Below are positions 42,223 through 51,250 of a stretch of 64,000 nt of DNA, one piece after another (within the stretch, counting starts at the first letter, position 1; each line of letters starts with the position of its first letter). Position numbers and translations under genes: made by a program. This DNA comes from Lacibacter sp. H407 (GTDB lineage: Bacteria; Bacteroidota; Bacteroidia; Chitinophagales; Chitinophagaceae), in NCBI RefSeq assembly GCF_037892605.1, contig NZ_JBBKTU010000001.1, forward strand, positions 2,356,001-2,420,000. Direction: 5' to 3'. The notes under the pieces are model-generated. The model was not told the origin of the DNA. It searched no databases and saw nothing but the letters and a program-made list of their open reading frames with translations.

Positions 42223-43641
42223 ATGCAACAACGAAACGAAAGCCTGGATGCACTTCGTGGCTTTGCCATATTAACGATGGTGTTAAGCGGTGCAATTGCA
42301 TATGGGAATGTATTACCTGCATGGATGTTTCATGCACAGGTGCCGCCACCGTTGCACAAGTTCGATCCATCGATTCCGGGCATTACATGGGTTGATCTTG
42401 TGTTTCCTTTTTTTCTGTTTAGTATGGGTGCTGCTATTCCGTTGTCGTTGAAAAAGCAGCTGGAAGCGAAGAAAGGATTTTTGATTGTGTTGTGGATAGC
42501 GTTCAAACGTTTTTTATTGCTGGCCTTCTTTGCTTTGTTTACACAGCACATGAAAGCATGGGTTATTGCTGAACAACCAACGGCAGCCGATCATTTGCTG
42601 TCGATGCTGGCATTTGCATTATTGTTCTTACAGTTCTATACCAGCAAAAATGAAAAGTTGAAAAACGTTTTTCTTCTCATGAAAGTCATTGCTTTTTCGG
42701 CCGCTGTATTTTTGTTGTGGAAATTGCCTTTCTGGAGTGGAAAGGGCTTTGATTTTTATAAAAGCGATATCATCATTTTAGTATTGGCAAATATGGCGTT
42801 GTTCGGAACAATTATTTATTACGTGACTTCTGATAAACCACTTTTACGCATCGGAATAATGCCTTTTTTAATGGCGGTATTTCTCGCTGCAAAAGAACCG
42901 ACCAATAGTTGGGCAAAAGAGTTGTTTGAGTTTTCAGCAATTGGCGGATGGAAGTTTGACTGGTTGTACAAATTTTACTTTCTGAAATATCTGTTCATTA
43001 TTATTCCCGGAACCTTTGCCGGTGAATTGATGCTTAGAAATAGGAAGCAGGAAAAGTCTGATGTGGATAAACCTGTTAGCACAACAACAGAAAATATACT
43101 TGCGATTACCGGAGTTGTTTTGGTGCTGTTGAGTTTGTACGGATTGTTTACACGATTATTATTACTAAATCTGATTACGACGGCCTCATTTTGTATGATC
43201 GGATTTTATGTTGTACGACATGTATCAACTACAAATCTTTACAAGCAACTCTTGCATGCGGGTACATACCTATTGCTGTTGGGTTTATTCTTTGAATCCT
43301 ATGAAGGAGGAATTAAAAAAGATCCTTCTACGTACAGCTATTATTTTGTAACAAGCGGTCTTGCTTTTTTTAGTCTGATCAGTTTTTCAGTGATGAGTAA
43401 GCGGCGATTCTTTTCTTCAATAACAAACTATCTTGCCCTGAATGGAAAAAATCCAATGGTTGCTTATGTAGCAGGTAATTTATTGCTGCTGCCTTTACTG
43501 CAGCTCACGCAAACAAAACAGTATTGGGATGCAATGAATCAGAATTTCTTTATGGGGTTGATGAAAGGCGTTCTGTTTACGGCAGTGGTGTCGCTCATCA
43601 CCATCTTTTTTGTGAAGCGGAACTGGTTTTGGAAAACGTAA
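42223..43641 (+). CDS. NagX-like DUF5009 membrane acyltransferase homologue
   Basis: 472 aa with about 11 membrane helices. RNESLDALRGFAILTMVLSG at the start and TWVDLVFPFFLFSMGAAIPLS are the COG4299 signature, shared with human heparan-alpha-glucosaminide N-acetyltransferase. In Shewanella-type GlcNAc pathways the protein is called NagX. It may acetylate glucosamine units at the inner membrane (inference from the human enzyme). Convergent with GH92. Confidence 0.85.
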   Translation: MQQRNESLDALRGFAILTMVLSGAIAYGNVLPAWMFHAQVPPPLHKFDPSIPGITWVDLVFPFFLFSMGAAIPLSLKKQLEAKKGFLIVLWIAFKRFLLLAFFALFTQHMKAWVIAEQPTAADHLLSMLAFALLFLQFYTSKNEKLKNVFLLMKVIAFSAAVFLLWKLPFWSGKGFDFYKSDIIILVLANMALFGTIIYYVTSDKPLLRIGIMPFLMAVFLAAKEPTNSWAKELFEFSAIGGWKFDWLYKFYFLKYLFIIIPGTFAGELMLRNRKQEKSDVDKPVSTTTENILAITGVVLVLLSLYGLFTRLLLLNLITTASFCMIGFYVVRHVSTTNLYKQLLHAGTYLLLLGLFFESYEGGIKKDPSTYSYYFVTSGLAFFSLISFSVMSKRRFFSSITNYLALNGKNPMVAYVAGNLLLLPLLQLTQTKQYWDAMNQNFFMGLMKGVLFTAVVSLITIFFVKRNWFWKT

Positions 43642-43653
43642 TTGAAAAACCAG

Positions 43654-45810
43654 TTAATCATTTACGAATAGTTCAAGTGTGCCACCATTCATTACTTGTT
43701 GATGCGTAATGGAACGAACTGGTAATTCTTTTCCATTCAGTTTTACACGTTCAATACCACTTTCTTTTTTTTCTTTGCTTCGAGTAACGTTGATCTGTAA
43801 TTCTTTTTGATTCGGTAACTGAATCGTTGCTTTGTTGATGAGCGGATAGCCAAACAGATATTCTCCGCTTGCTGGATTCATGGGATACATGCCAAGACAT
43901 GTCCAGATATACCAGGCACTCATTTGTCCGCAATCATCATTGCCAATTAAACCATCAGGTCCGGTTTTATACATACTGTCTGCAACAACTTTGATCCATT
44001 TTGCTGCTTTTGCCGGTTGTCCCAATGCTGTGTACATATAAATGATATGATGGCTTGGTTCATTACCATGTGCATACTGACCGATCAAGCCCGTAACATC
44101 AGCCGACGTATTTTCACCATGTAACTCAGATGGAGCTGTAAACAACTGATCCAGTTTTGCAATGAGTTTTTCTTTGCCGCCAAACAGTTGTGCAAAACCA
44201 CTTACATCATGTGGTACAAAAAAACTATGCTGCCAGGCAGTGCCTTCAATATATTGTCCTTCAAAACCATGTTCACTTAACAACGGATCAAACGGTTCAA
44301 CAAACTTTCCCTTACTGTCTTTGCTGCGCATGAAACCGGTTTGCGCATCAAACAGTTTTTTATAACTCATGGCACGTTGCATAAAGAGATTGTAATCATC
44401 CATTTTGCCAAGCTTCTTTGCTACTTGTGCAATACACCAATCGTCGAACGCATATTCCAATGTAATGGTTACACTCCAGCCATGTTTATCCTGTGGTAAG
44501 TAACCGTATTGAATATATTCCGGCGTTCCTCTCTGGTTTTGAAAAGCACTTTTGCGCATGGCTTCATAAGCCAGATTGTAATCAAATCCTTTGATGTCTT
44601 TCAATATCGCATCTGCAATAATCGGCACACTGTGGTAGCCGGTCATCGTATTCGCTTCCCATGTGCTGAGATCCCACACAGGTAACAGCCCATTGTCTTC
44701 ATACAACTGCAGCATGCTGTTGATCATATCGGGCAGGCGTTCCTGTTGCGTGATGGTGAATAAAGGATTCAATGCCCGGAATACATCCCATTGTGAAAAA
44801 ACGGTGTACTTGTTTTTTCCTTTTGTGAACTTCAGTTGTTTGTTATCGTGTGTTTGATATGCACCATCGACGTCACTATGCACCACGGGAGCCATACAGG
44901 TACGGTAAAGCGATGTGTAAAATTTTGTTGCCAGTTCTTTATCATCAGTATTGATACGGATCTTCTGTAATTCTTTTTCCCACAACTCATTTGCAGCCGT
45001 GCTTACTTCTTCAAATGTTTGTTCAGTTGCTTTCTTTACTTCAGCCAATGCTTTTTCTGTGCTCACAGAACTGATGGATACTTTTACCAGCAACGGTTCA
45101 TTGGTTGCAAACTTCAATGCAAGTTTCACCAGCTTACCTTCAGCTGTTTGATTGTTCCTTGTTGAATCATCAATAAACAAATGCTGTTTTATGGGCGATG
45201 AGAAAGTTGCAGCGAAATAAACTTTTTGTCCTTTAGCCCATCCTGTACTGTAACGATATCCTGCTATTGTAGAATCGTTCAGCAGTTGCAAAATACCGGC
45301 TGTGCTTGCGTCCCAGTTAATACGGAAGCCCATATCAAATCGCAGCCAACCCTCTTTACCGGGAAATGTATAGCGATGAAAACCTGTGCGTTCTGTTGCG
45401 GTTAATTCAGCATTGATGCCATTATCCAATTGCACACGATAATAGCCCGGCTTTGCAGATTCGTTTGTATGCGAAAATGGTAATTTGATCTTTTCGTTTC
45501 TGATCGCAGTTGTATCTGTTAATGGCAACACAGAAATATCGCACCAATCGCCAATACCTGTACCGCTTAAATGTGTATGACTGAATCCTGCAATGGTTTT
45601 ACTGCTGTAATGATAACCGGCACACCAATCCCAACCTTCATCACCATTATCAGGACTTAACTGCACCATACCAAACGGAACTGTTGCACCGGGGTACACA
45701 TGCCCATGCCCGCCTGTGCCAAGAAAAGGATCAACAAACGATGTGAGTTGTGGTGAAGGTTGATTACATGATAATCCAAGCAATGCAATTGCAACTGATA
45801 TGTATCTCAT
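43654..45810 (-). CDS. GH92 alpha-mannosidase lipoprotein
   Basis: 718 aa. Lipoprotein signal (LLGLSC, Cys15), beta-sandwich N-domain (FVDPFLGTGGHGHVYPGATVPFG) and (alpha/alpha)6 catalytic domain with LPVWDLSTWEANTMTGYHS, GNEPSHHI and GNDDCGQMSAWY, all typical of GH92. These calcium-dependent exo-enzymes remove alpha-mannose from N-glycans or yeast mannan. The gene follows GHL10 by 35 bases on the same strand. Confidence 0.93.
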   Translation of the reverse strand: MRYISVAIALLGLSCNQPSPQLTSFVDPFLGTGGHGHVYPGATVPFGMVQLSPDNGDEGWDWCAGYHYSSKTIAGFSHTHLSGTGIGDWCDISVLPLTDTTAIRNEKIKLPFSHTNESAKPGYYRVQLDNGINAELTATERTGFHRYTFPGKEGWLRFDMGFRINWDASTAGILQLLNDSTIAGYRYSTGWAKGQKVYFAATFSSPIKQHLFIDDSTRNNQTAEGKLVKLALKFATNEPLLVKVSISSVSTEKALAEVKKATEQTFEEVSTAANELWEKELQKIRINTDDKELATKFYTSLYRTCMAPVVHSDVDGAYQTHDNKQLKFTKGKNKYTVFSQWDVFRALNPLFTITQQERLPDMINSMLQLYEDNGLLPVWDLSTWEANTMTGYHSVPIIADAILKDIKGFDYNLAYEAMRKSAFQNQRGTPEYIQYGYLPQDKHGWSVTITLEYAFDDWCIAQVAKKLGKMDDYNLFMQRAMSYKKLFDAQTGFMRSKDSKGKFVEPFDPLLSEHGFEGQYIEGTAWQHSFFVPHDVSGFAQLFGGKEKLIAKLDQLFTAPSELHGENTSADVTGLIGQYAHGNEPSHHIIYMYTALGQPAKAAKWIKVVADSMYKTGPDGLIGNDDCGQMSAWYIWTCLGMYPMNPASGEYLFGYPLINKATIQLPNQKELQINVTRSKEKKESGIERVKLNGKELPVRSITHQQVMNGGTLELFVND

Positions 45811-45845
45811 TCAGCGTTATTAAAATAATTGAAATAGACGATCCA

Positions 45846-47030
45846 TTATTTAATGTAAGGATATTGCAGTTGAAACCAGTTGATCTGATCTTTTATTCCT
45901 TCATAAAAGAAAAAGCATTCGCCTTTAAAACCATTGTTACGGTTTGTCTGGATCATTTGGTTCAACAGCGAAACAGAAGTTACATTGTTGCCCACTTTCA
46001 GCAACACGCCCGGATAAAAAGCTACTGCCGGATTTTTATAATATCCTTTCTGTTGTGCAATGGTTCCATTGTAAGCAGCAATATCGTAGCGGTAACATTG
46101 TGGTAAAATAGCATCAACCCAACCGCTGTCAACCCATGTTGGCCAATCCTGCAGGTATTCATCTCTGCCCCATGGAAAAGGACTGGGCGACATGGTGAGC
46201 ATTACATTTGGTTTTACTGCTTTCACTTCATTGCGCAGTTTTTTCATAAACGCATTTAATTTCTTTGCCCGCCAATCGAGCCAAAACGCATCTCTGTAAT
46301 TCACAGGTGGATCAAATCCATTTTCTGTTTTAAACATGTTAACGGTATATGCATCGTAACCACCGGTTGATGGAAGCGCCGGCAAACGATCATCACCCTG
46401 CACTCCATCAATTTCATAATTCGTTACTACTTCTTTAAACAGGCTGATCATATAATTTTGCACTTCCGGATCAAATGCATTGAGCCAATCAAAACCATTC
46501 TTCACTAATAACTTTCCATCAATATCACGCCCTGCCCAGTTTGGCTTTGCCGCAATAATATCGCCGCCATTTGCAGAATAAGAAGAGGAGAAGCCATACT
46601 CAAACCATGCATGTACTTTGATGCCTTCCAGTTTTGCTTCTTCGATCATTTCCTTTAACGGATCTCTGCCTGCAAACCGTTCCATAATGGGTTTGCCGAT
46701 GAGATTGTTCATGATAGCGCTGGGATAAATAGTTCGTCCATTATTATAGGTAACAATAAAGATGTTGTTGATGCCTGCTTTCTTGCAGTTTTGAACAGTT
46801 AGTTTTATGTTGTCTCTTGAATCCAACGCAGTACTTGCCACGTTGGTTACCCAAACACCGCGTAATGCATTCGGGTCCCACACGGGTGGTTGCGGAGTGA
46901 TTGGTCCGGGGTTGGTAGGAGTGTTGGTTCCGCCGCCGTCATTTTTTTTACAGGCACTCAAATTTGTCAATAAGATCAGACAAAAAACAAGCTTCGTGAA
47001 AAAGCGGAATTGCAAAGCGGCAGCAAGCAT
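45846..47030 (-). CDS. GHL10-type (family-10-like) glycosidase lipoprotein
   Basis: 394 aa. Signal with NLSACKK (probable lipobox Cys27), a Pro/Thr/Gly linker, then a TIM-barrel PF02638 domain opening ALRGVWVTNVASTALDSRDN, with IDGVQGDDRLPALP and MLTMSPSPFPWGRDEYLQDWP carrying the conserved acidic residues. Substrate of this family is poorly known. A paralogue of 50153-51247, very similar in sequence (RGxWxTNVAS, KVHAWFE, EYLQDWP). Confidence 0.85.
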   Translation of the reverse strand: MLAAALQFRFFTKLVFCLILLTNLSACKKNDGGGTNTPTNPGPITPQPPVWDPNALRGVWVTNVASTALDSRDNIKLTVQNCKKAGINNIFIVTYNNGRTIYPSAIMNNLIGKPIMERFAGRDPLKEMIEEAKLEGIKVHAWFEYGFSSSYSANGGDIIAAKPNWAGRDIDGKLLVKNGFDWLNAFDPEVQNYMISLFKEVVTNYEIDGVQGDDRLPALPSTGGYDAYTVNMFKTENGFDPPVNYRDAFWLDWRAKKLNAFMKKLRNEVKAVKPNVMLTMSPSPFPWGRDEYLQDWPTWVDSGWVDAILPQCYRYDIAAYNGTIAQQKGYYKNPAVAFYPGVLLKVGNNVTSVSLLNQMIQTNRNNGFKGECFFFYEGIKDQINWFQLQYPYIK

Positions 47031-47047
47031 GAAAAAATTATTTTAGT

Positions 47048-47115
47048 TTTATTTATCGAACTTAATTAAAAAATATTATAAATTCACAAAAAGTTATTAA
47101 AAAATTTTAATTAAG
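47048..47115. promoter_or_regulatory. Divergent AT-rich control region with two TTAATTAAG elements
   Basis: TTAATTAAG occurs on the minus strand at 47061-47069 (toward GHL10) and on the plus strand at 47107-47115 (toward the MFS gene). The leftward one extends into the 22-base element shared with the AGE promoter. The region 47031-47152 is otherwise A/T-rich with no gene. Confidence 0.4.
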
Positions 47116-47152
47116 CCTTTCTGCTGATGAGGCTGTACTAAACCAACCGATT

Positions 47153-48448
47153 GTGCCGCAACAAACAACCAAGCAACGCCACCCCGCCACATGGATTCCA
47201 AGTACCTGGTTTGCAATGGGTTTACCTTTTGTTGCGCTGGCTACTGCTACATCGATCATGTATAAGAATATGGGCATTTCCGATGGCAAGATCGCTTTCT
47301 GGACCTCGCTCATCATGTTGCCATGGACCATCAAACCACTTTGGGGGCCTTTCCTGGAGATGTTTAAAACAAAGAAGTTTTTTGTGTATTCAACACAGAT
47401 CACCACTGGTGCATTGTTTGGCCTCGCTGCCTTATCGTTACATGCCGATTATTTTTTCAGCATTTCGATCACCGTTTTTTTCATCATCGCCATCAGCGGA
47501 TCAACGCATGATACGGCTGCCGATGGTGTTTATTTAAATGAACTTACACCAAAAGTGCAGGCACAGTATGTTGGCTGGCAAGGTGCGTTCTATAATATTG
47601 CCAAAGTATTTTCAGGTGGCTTATTGGTTTATCTCGCAGGCGAATTAGAAAAATCAAATGGCGTTGTTAATGCATGGACGGTAGTATTGCTGATGTATGC
47701 TGTTGTGATGATCCTCCTTGGCATTTATAACAAAGCGATGTTGCCGCAGGGAGGCAAGTCGGCTGAAGTGCATTCTGTAAAAGAAGGATTTGCTACGTTG
47801 AAAGATGTGATCATTACATTTTTTCAAAAGAAAAATATTTGGTACAGCTTATGTTTTATTGTGCTGTATCGTTTTGCAGAGGGACAAGCTATTAAGATCA
47901 CGCCATTGTTTTTTAAAGCAGCACGAGCCGATGGTGGATTAGGATTATCAACATCGCAGGTAGGTGTATTATATGGTGTGTTTGGTGCCATTGCATTTGT
48001 GTTAGGTTCCATAGCGGCCGGTTATTTTGTATCGAACAAAGGTTTAACACGCCGCACATTGCTGATCCTTTGCGCTTTTTTTAATATACCATTTGCTGCC
48101 TATGCTTATCTCGCCATTACACTGCCGGTGAATGTGTACATCATCGGTTCGGCTGTTGCCATTGAGTATTTTGGATATGGGTTTGGTTTTGTTGGATTGA
48201 TTTTATTCATCATGCAGCAGATTGCTCCCGGCAAATACAAAATGGCGCATTATGCATTTGGCAGTGGCTTGATGAGTCTTGGTTTTTTACTCCCTTCAAT
48301 GGTGAGTGGTTATGTGAGCGACTGGCTGGGTTATAAAGAATTTTTCATCTGGGTATTAGTTTCAACCATACCGGCTTTTCTTGTTACATGGCTGGTGCCG
48401 TTGCAGAAATTTGAAGAGGAAACGAAAGCAGAACAAGTGACAACTTAA
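47153..48448 (+). CDS. AmpG-like MFS transporter
   Basis: 431 aa with 12 membrane helices, from a GTG at 47153. TSLIMLPWTIKPLWGPFLE and the GSTHDTAADGVYLNEL segment correspond to the KFLWSPLMD and SASQD-x2-DA motifs of AmpG permeases. AmpG imports GlcNAc-anhydroMurNAc peptides; in Bacteroidota related MFS proteins take up GlcNAc or MurNAc derivatives. With NagX-like, ROK and AGE nearby an amino-sugar substrate is the best guess. Gap to the esterase gene is 10 bases. Confidence 0.8.
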   Translation: MPQQTTKQRHPATWIPSTWFAMGLPFVALATATSIMYKNMGISDGKIAFWTSLIMLPWTIKPLWGPFLEMFKTKKFFVYSTQITTGALFGLAALSLHADYFFSISITVFFIIAISGSTHDTAADGVYLNELTPKVQAQYVGWQGAFYNIAKVFSGGLLVYLAGELEKSNGVVNAWTVVLLMYAVVMILLGIYNKAMLPQGGKSAEVHSVKEGFATLKDVIITFFQKKNIWYSLCFIVLYRFAEGQAIKITPLFFKAARADGGLGLSTSQVGVLYGVFGAIAFVLGSIAAGYFVSNKGLTRRTLLILCAFFNIPFAAYAYLAITLPVNVYIIGSAVAIEYFGYGFGFVGLILFIMQQIAPGKYKMAHYAFGSGLMSLGFLLPSMVSGYVSDWLGYKEFFIWVLVSTIPAFLVTWLVPLQKFEEETKAEQVTT

Positions 48449-48458
48449 TTACAAGATA

Positions 48459-49136
48459 ATGCACAAACGAAGTTTATGGATGTTGTTGTTTGTTGTATGT
48501 TTTCAATTACTGAAAGCACAGGCAACTTATGATTCGTCTTTTCGCTTCTATTATTACGATCAGAAGCTGAGTATGTTTGAACAGATGCCTACACCTAAGA
48601 ACGTAATTGTTTGGTTGGGTGATAGTATTACAGATGGTGGTGAATGGAGCGAATTATTTCCGGAATACAATACAATGAACCGTGGCATCAGTTCTGATAA
48701 TACGTTTGGTGTGCTGAACAGGTTATATGAAGTAGTGAAGCGAAAACCCCGGAAGGTCTTTTTGCTGATTGGTATCAATGACATCGCAAGAGGAGTTCCT
48801 GATGAAGTGATTCTTCGTAATTATAGTAAGATCGTTGACAGTATTCAACTGCAATCACCTTTCACCAAACTTTACATACAGAGTTTATTACCCACCAATA
48901 ACAGTTTTACACAGTTTAAAAATCATCAGAATAAAACAGAATATGTGTTAAGGGTGAACGAAGGATTGAAAAAGCTTTGTGTTGAAAAGAAGATCACCTA
49001 CATCAATCTGTACGATGCATTTTTAAATACGGATGGTAAACTCAATGAAAGATTTACCAACGATGGCTTGCATTTAACAGGTGAAGGATATCGCCATTGG
49101 AAACAACTATTGATCAACGGAAAATATCTCAAGTAA
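48459..49136 (+). CDS. Secreted SGNH/GDSL hydrolase
   Basis: 225 aa with a signal peptide. Block I GDSITDGG (Ser56), block III GIND (Asn107) and block V NDGLHL (Asp202, His205) form the catalytic set. Family members remove acetyl groups from carbohydrates, e.g. sialate or xylan esters. It probably deacetylates the target glycan before the exo-enzymes act. Confidence 0.88.
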   Translation: MHKRSLWMLLFVVCFQLLKAQATYDSSFRFYYYDQKLSMFEQMPTPKNVIVWLGDSITDGGEWSELFPEYNTMNRGISSDNTFGVLNRLYEVVKRKPRKVFLLIGINDIARGVPDEVILRNYSKIVDSIQLQSPFTKLYIQSLLPTNNSFTQFKNHQNKTEYVLRVNEGLKKLCVEKKITYINLYDAFLNTDGKLNERFTNDGLHLTGEGYRHWKQLLINGKYLK

Positions 49137-49137
49137 G

Positions 49138-50070
49138 ATGCTTATAACAGGAACATTTATCGACGAGATTAGCCATGATATTCCCCACCAAAACTGGGGA
49201 GCTGCTGAATGGGAAAAAGATTTTCAGCATATGAAAGCAGCGGGTATTGATACCGTTATTCTTATTCGCAGCGGTTACCGTCGGTTTCTTACTTATCCGT
49301 CAAGTTATCTGATACAGAAACATGGTTGCTTTGCGCCCCCTGTTGATCTGGTGGGATTGTATTTAACCTTGGCAGATAAATACAACATGCAATTCTATTT
49401 TGGTTTGTACGACAGCGGAATTTATTGGGATACCGGAGATCTTACACATGAAATTGATGATAACAAATTTGTGATCGATGAAGTGTGGAAGAAGTATGGT
49501 CATCATCCATCGTTTAAAGGTTGGTATTTAAGTATGGAGATCAGTCGTAAAACAAAAGGTGCAACGGAAGCTTTCCGCACATTGGGTTTACAATGCAAGC
49601 AGGTGAGTGGAGGATTGCCCACGTTTATTTCTCCATGGATCGATGGTAAGAAAGCGGTGATGGCTGCAAGCAGTTCCATTACAAAAGAAGATGCTGTTTC
49701 ATTAGAAGAACATGAAAAGGAGTGGAATGAAATTTTTGATGGCATCAAAGGTGCCGTTGATGCAGTGGCTTTCCAGGATGGACATATTGACTACAGTGAG
49801 CTGGAAGATTTTTTTCGCATCAATAAAAAATTAGCTGACAAACATGGTATGCAATGCTGGACCAATGCTGAAACATTTGACCGTGATATGCCCATTAAGT
49901 TTTTGCCCATCAAGTTTGAAAAACTGAAATTAAAGTTAGATGCAGCAAGGCGTGCAGGCTATGATAAAGCCATCACGTTTGAGTTTTCACATTTTATGAG
50001 CCCGCAATCGGCCTACATTCAGGCGCATCATTTATACAACCGTTATTTAGAATACAAGTCAACTTTTTAA
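49138..50070 (+). CDS. DUF4434 TIM-barrel glycosidase-like protein
   Basis: 310 aa, no signal peptide, one base after the esterase stop. The fold pattern is a TIM barrel (ITGTFIDEISHDIPHQNWG; VILIRSGYR; FKGWYLSMEI; AFQDGHID; CWTNAETFDR), with conserved Glu at strand ends as in GH clans. Activity unknown. Lack of a signal suggests that it acts on imported sugars, unless exported by another route. Confidence 0.75.
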   Translation: MLITGTFIDEISHDIPHQNWGAAEWEKDFQHMKAAGIDTVILIRSGYRRFLTYPSSYLIQKHGCFAPPVDLVGLYLTLADKYNMQFYFGLYDSGIYWDTGDLTHEIDDNKFVIDEVWKKYGHHPSFKGWYLSMEISRKTKGATEAFRTLGLQCKQVSGGLPTFISPWIDGKKAVMAASSSITKEDAVSLEEHEKEWNEIFDGIKGAVDAVAFQDGHIDYSELEDFFRINKKLADKHGMQCWTNAETFDRDMPIKFLPIKFEKLKLKLDAARRAGYDKAITFEFSHFMSPQSAYIQAHHLYNRYLEYKSTF

Positions 50071-50077
50071 CTCATCT

Positions 50078-50130
50078 GCAGTCGGTCATCTACCAGTCCT
50101 GAGACTGTGGAATGATAAGGTGACCGACAG
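50078..50130. repeat. Nested hairpin between DUF4434 and GHL10
   Basis: Outer stem GTCGGTCA (50081-50088) with TGACCGAC (50121-50128); inner stem CCAGTC (50093-50098) with GACTGtGG (50103-50110), CTGA loop. No T run. It lies in an 82-base intergenic gap and may be a dispersed palindromic element or an RNA structure in the operon leader. Confidence 0.6.
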
Positions 50131-50152
50131 GCTATCATCAAACAACAAACAA

Positions 50153-51247
50153 ATGAAGCAGATTACTTTTTTACTTTTTACGTTCTACTTTCTCACGGCC
50201 TGTGCACAAAAAAAATCAGAAGAGCCCATTCGTGGTACATGGATCACCAATGTAGCAAGCCAGGCTTTGTCATCAAGAGAAAAAGTAAAAGAAACCGTAG
50301 CACTCTGTAAGCAAAATGGCCTCAATAATATTTTCGTTGTTGTTTGGAACAGAGGTATGACCATGTATCCCAGTGATGTGGTGAATGAATACATCGGTAT
50401 TAAACAAGATCCGAAGTTTAATGGTCGTGACCCCATTAAAGAAATGATTGAAGAAGGACATAAAGCAGGATTAAAAGTGCATGCGTGGTTTGAATTTGGA
50501 TTTTCGTATTCGTATAAAGACAGTACAGCATTATGGTTACAAAAATATCCGCAATGGGCAGGAAGAGACAGTAAGGGAAATCTGCTGCAAAAAAACGGAT
50601 TCTATTGGTGGAGTGCTATTAATCCGGAGGTGCAACAGTTCATGCGAAAGTTAGTAGCGGAGTTTGTAAAGAATTATGATGTGGATGGTATACAGGGCGA
50701 TGATCGTATGCCAGCCATGCCCGGCGAAGGTGGATACGATGCAGCTACATTGAAATTATATGCTGCCCAACATAGCGGTGCCGTACCACCACAAAATGCA
50801 AAAGAAGAAAAATGGCTGCAGTGGAAAGCCGATCAGTTGAGTTTGTTTGGCAAAACATTATATGAAGATGTAAAGAAGATCAAGCCAAACTGTTTGGTAA
50901 CATGGGCGCCAAGTATTTATCCCTGGAGTAAAGAACAATACTTGCAGGATTGGCCCAAGTGGTTGAAAGAAGGTTATGCTGATTATATTATTCCGCAACT
51001 CTACCGTTATAAACTCGATGCATATGAAAATGTATTGAAAGAATTAGATACACAGGTTCCTGCTGAATTAAAGCACAGAGTTTTTCCGGGCATCCTTACA
51101 TCATTGGGCGATGGTTATCAATCAACACGTGAGTTAACCGATCAAATGATTGAACTAAACCGGAAACACGGTTACAATGGCGAAGTGTTTTTTTACTTCG
51201 AAACATTGAATCGATTGAAAGGTTCTTTTTATTCAACCAAAAAATAG
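50153..51247 (+). CDS. Second GHL10-type glycosidase lipoprotein
   Basis: 364 aa from the ATG at 50153; the frame begins at 50120 inside the hairpin, which I reject. Lipoprotein signal FYFLTACAQ, then a PF02638 barrel with RGTWITNVASQALSSRE, KVHAWFEFGFSYSY, IQGDDRMPAMPGEGG and TWAPSIYPWSKEQYLQDWP. Paralogue of 45846-47030 from the same locus; the short linker differs. The pair may split two linkages of one glycan. Confidence 0.85.
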   Translation: MKQITFLLFTFYFLTACAQKKSEEPIRGTWITNVASQALSSREKVKETVALCKQNGLNNIFVVVWNRGMTMYPSDVVNEYIGIKQDPKFNGRDPIKEMIEEGHKAGLKVHAWFEFGFSYSYKDSTALWLQKYPQWAGRDSKGNLLQKNGFYWWSAINPEVQQFMRKLVAEFVKNYDVDGIQGDDRMPAMPGEGGYDAATLKLYAAQHSGAVPPQNAKEEKWLQWKADQLSLFGKTLYEDVKKIKPNCLVTWAPSIYPWSKEQYLQDWPKWLKEGYADYIIPQLYRYKLDAYENVLKELDTQVPAELKHRVFPGILTSLGDGYQSTRELTDQMIELNRKHGYNGEVFFYFETLNRLKGSFYSTKK

Positions 51248-51250
51248 TTG

